Assembly (NCBI GenBank): GCA_020629595.1
Contig: JAHDDA010000162.1
Coordinates: 1-6,220, forward strand
Direction of reading: 5' to 3'
Origin: Chitinophagales bacterium
GTDB lineage: Bacteria > Bacteroidota > Bacteroidia > Chitinophagales > UBA2359
Length of the DNA stretch: 6,220 bases
Part shown: positions 6,051 to 6,220 of the stretch, piece after piece
Numbering within the stretch: position 1 is the stretch's first letter
Layout: every line of letters begins with the position of its first letter
Position numbers and translations under genes: made by a program
Notes under the pieces: generated by a model
Databases searched by the model: none
The model's input: the letters and a program-made list of their open reading frames with translations, nothing else
Told to the model about the DNA's origin: nothing

Positions 6051-6092
6051 TTCATCATTCATCATTCAAAACTCAACATTCATAATTCAAAA
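6051..6092 (+). repeat. Heptanucleotide tandem array in the ispF leader
   Basis: Six heptads in unbroken phase occupy 42 bp. The first two are identical (TTCATCA twice), and the others are TTCAAAA, CTCAACA, TTCATAA and TTCAAAA. Two A residues separate the array from the ATG. The consensus is YTCAWMA. It takes the place where a ribosome-binding site would lie. Confidence 0.8.
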
Positions 6093-6094
6093 AA

Positions 6095-6220
6095 ATGACA
6101 CCATTTAGAATAGGATTTGGCTACGATGTACACGCCTTAAAAGAAAATCACCCATTTATTTTAGGTGGAATAGAAATAGAACACACCAAAGGTGCTTTTG
6201 GTCATTCAGATGCCGATGTG
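6095..6220 (+). CDS. ispF: 2-C-methyl-D-erythritol 2,4-cyclodiphosphate synthase, N-terminal 42 residues
   Basis: The visible 42 codons, cut by the right edge, show the IspF signature: RIGFGYDVH (5-13) with the metal ligands Asp11 and His13, then ILGGIEIEHTKG (22-33) and GHSDADV (36-42). IspF is a cytosolic homotrimer that converts 4-diphosphocytidyl-methylerythritol 2-phosphate to the cyclic diphosphate with release of CMP, in the MEP pathway of isoprenoid synthesis. The full protein is usually about 160 residues, so roughly a quarter is seen. The ATG at 6095 lies 10 codons before Asp11, as is normal. It is divergent from the SDR gene, and its leader carries a 7-bp repeat array. Confidence 0.95.
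   Translation, partial: MTPFRIGFGYDVHALKENHPFILGGIEIEHTKGAFGHSDADV

Overview
The window is AT-rich DNA from a member of the phylum Bacteroidota. Four things point there: a compact primary sigma factor that lacks region 1.1 and starts with the MRQLKISKSIT signature, YfhO-type and MoxR proteins of the Bacteroidota kind, several matches to the Bacteroidota promoter motif TAnnTTTG, and no convincing Shine-Dalgarno sequences. I cannot name a genus.

Layout: (1) 1-2363, minus strand, a large polytopic YfhO-family membrane protein whose C-terminus runs off the left edge. (2) 2364-2498, a divergent promoter region with a 7-bp periodic repeat and a spaced direct repeat. (3) 2499-3509, plus strand, a MoxR-family AAA+ ATPase. 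(4) 3618-3974, plus strand, a 118-residue protein that is visibly a diverged, truncated paralogue of the sigma factor that follows it. It keeps the N-terminus and the region 1.2-2 framework, but the core-binding and promoter-melting residues are changed and regions 3 and 4 are absent. (5) 3975-4150, a leader region with two mutually exclusive hairpins and a promoter candidate. (6) 4151-5023, plus strand, rpoD. (7) 5024-5101, a strong hairpin between convergent genes. (8) 5102-5893, minus strand, an atypical short-chain dehydrogenase/reductase (SDR) without the YxxxK active-site pair. (9) 5894-6094, a divergent region. (10) 6095 to the right edge, plus strand, the first 42 codons of ispF.

The genes do not form one pathway. 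They are housekeeping or stress-type functions on alternating strands. Two features stand out. The first is the sigma-like mini-protein directly upstream of the housekeeping sigma gene; I infer that it may be an RNA-polymerase or sigma modulator derived from rpoD by duplication. The second is a set of degenerate tandem repeats with a strict 7-bp period in every intergenic region next to yfhO, the SDR and ispF. They abut start codons in two cases and form the arms of the rpoD/SDR terminator hairpin in another. No mobile element, CRISPR array, rRNA or tRNA is visible.
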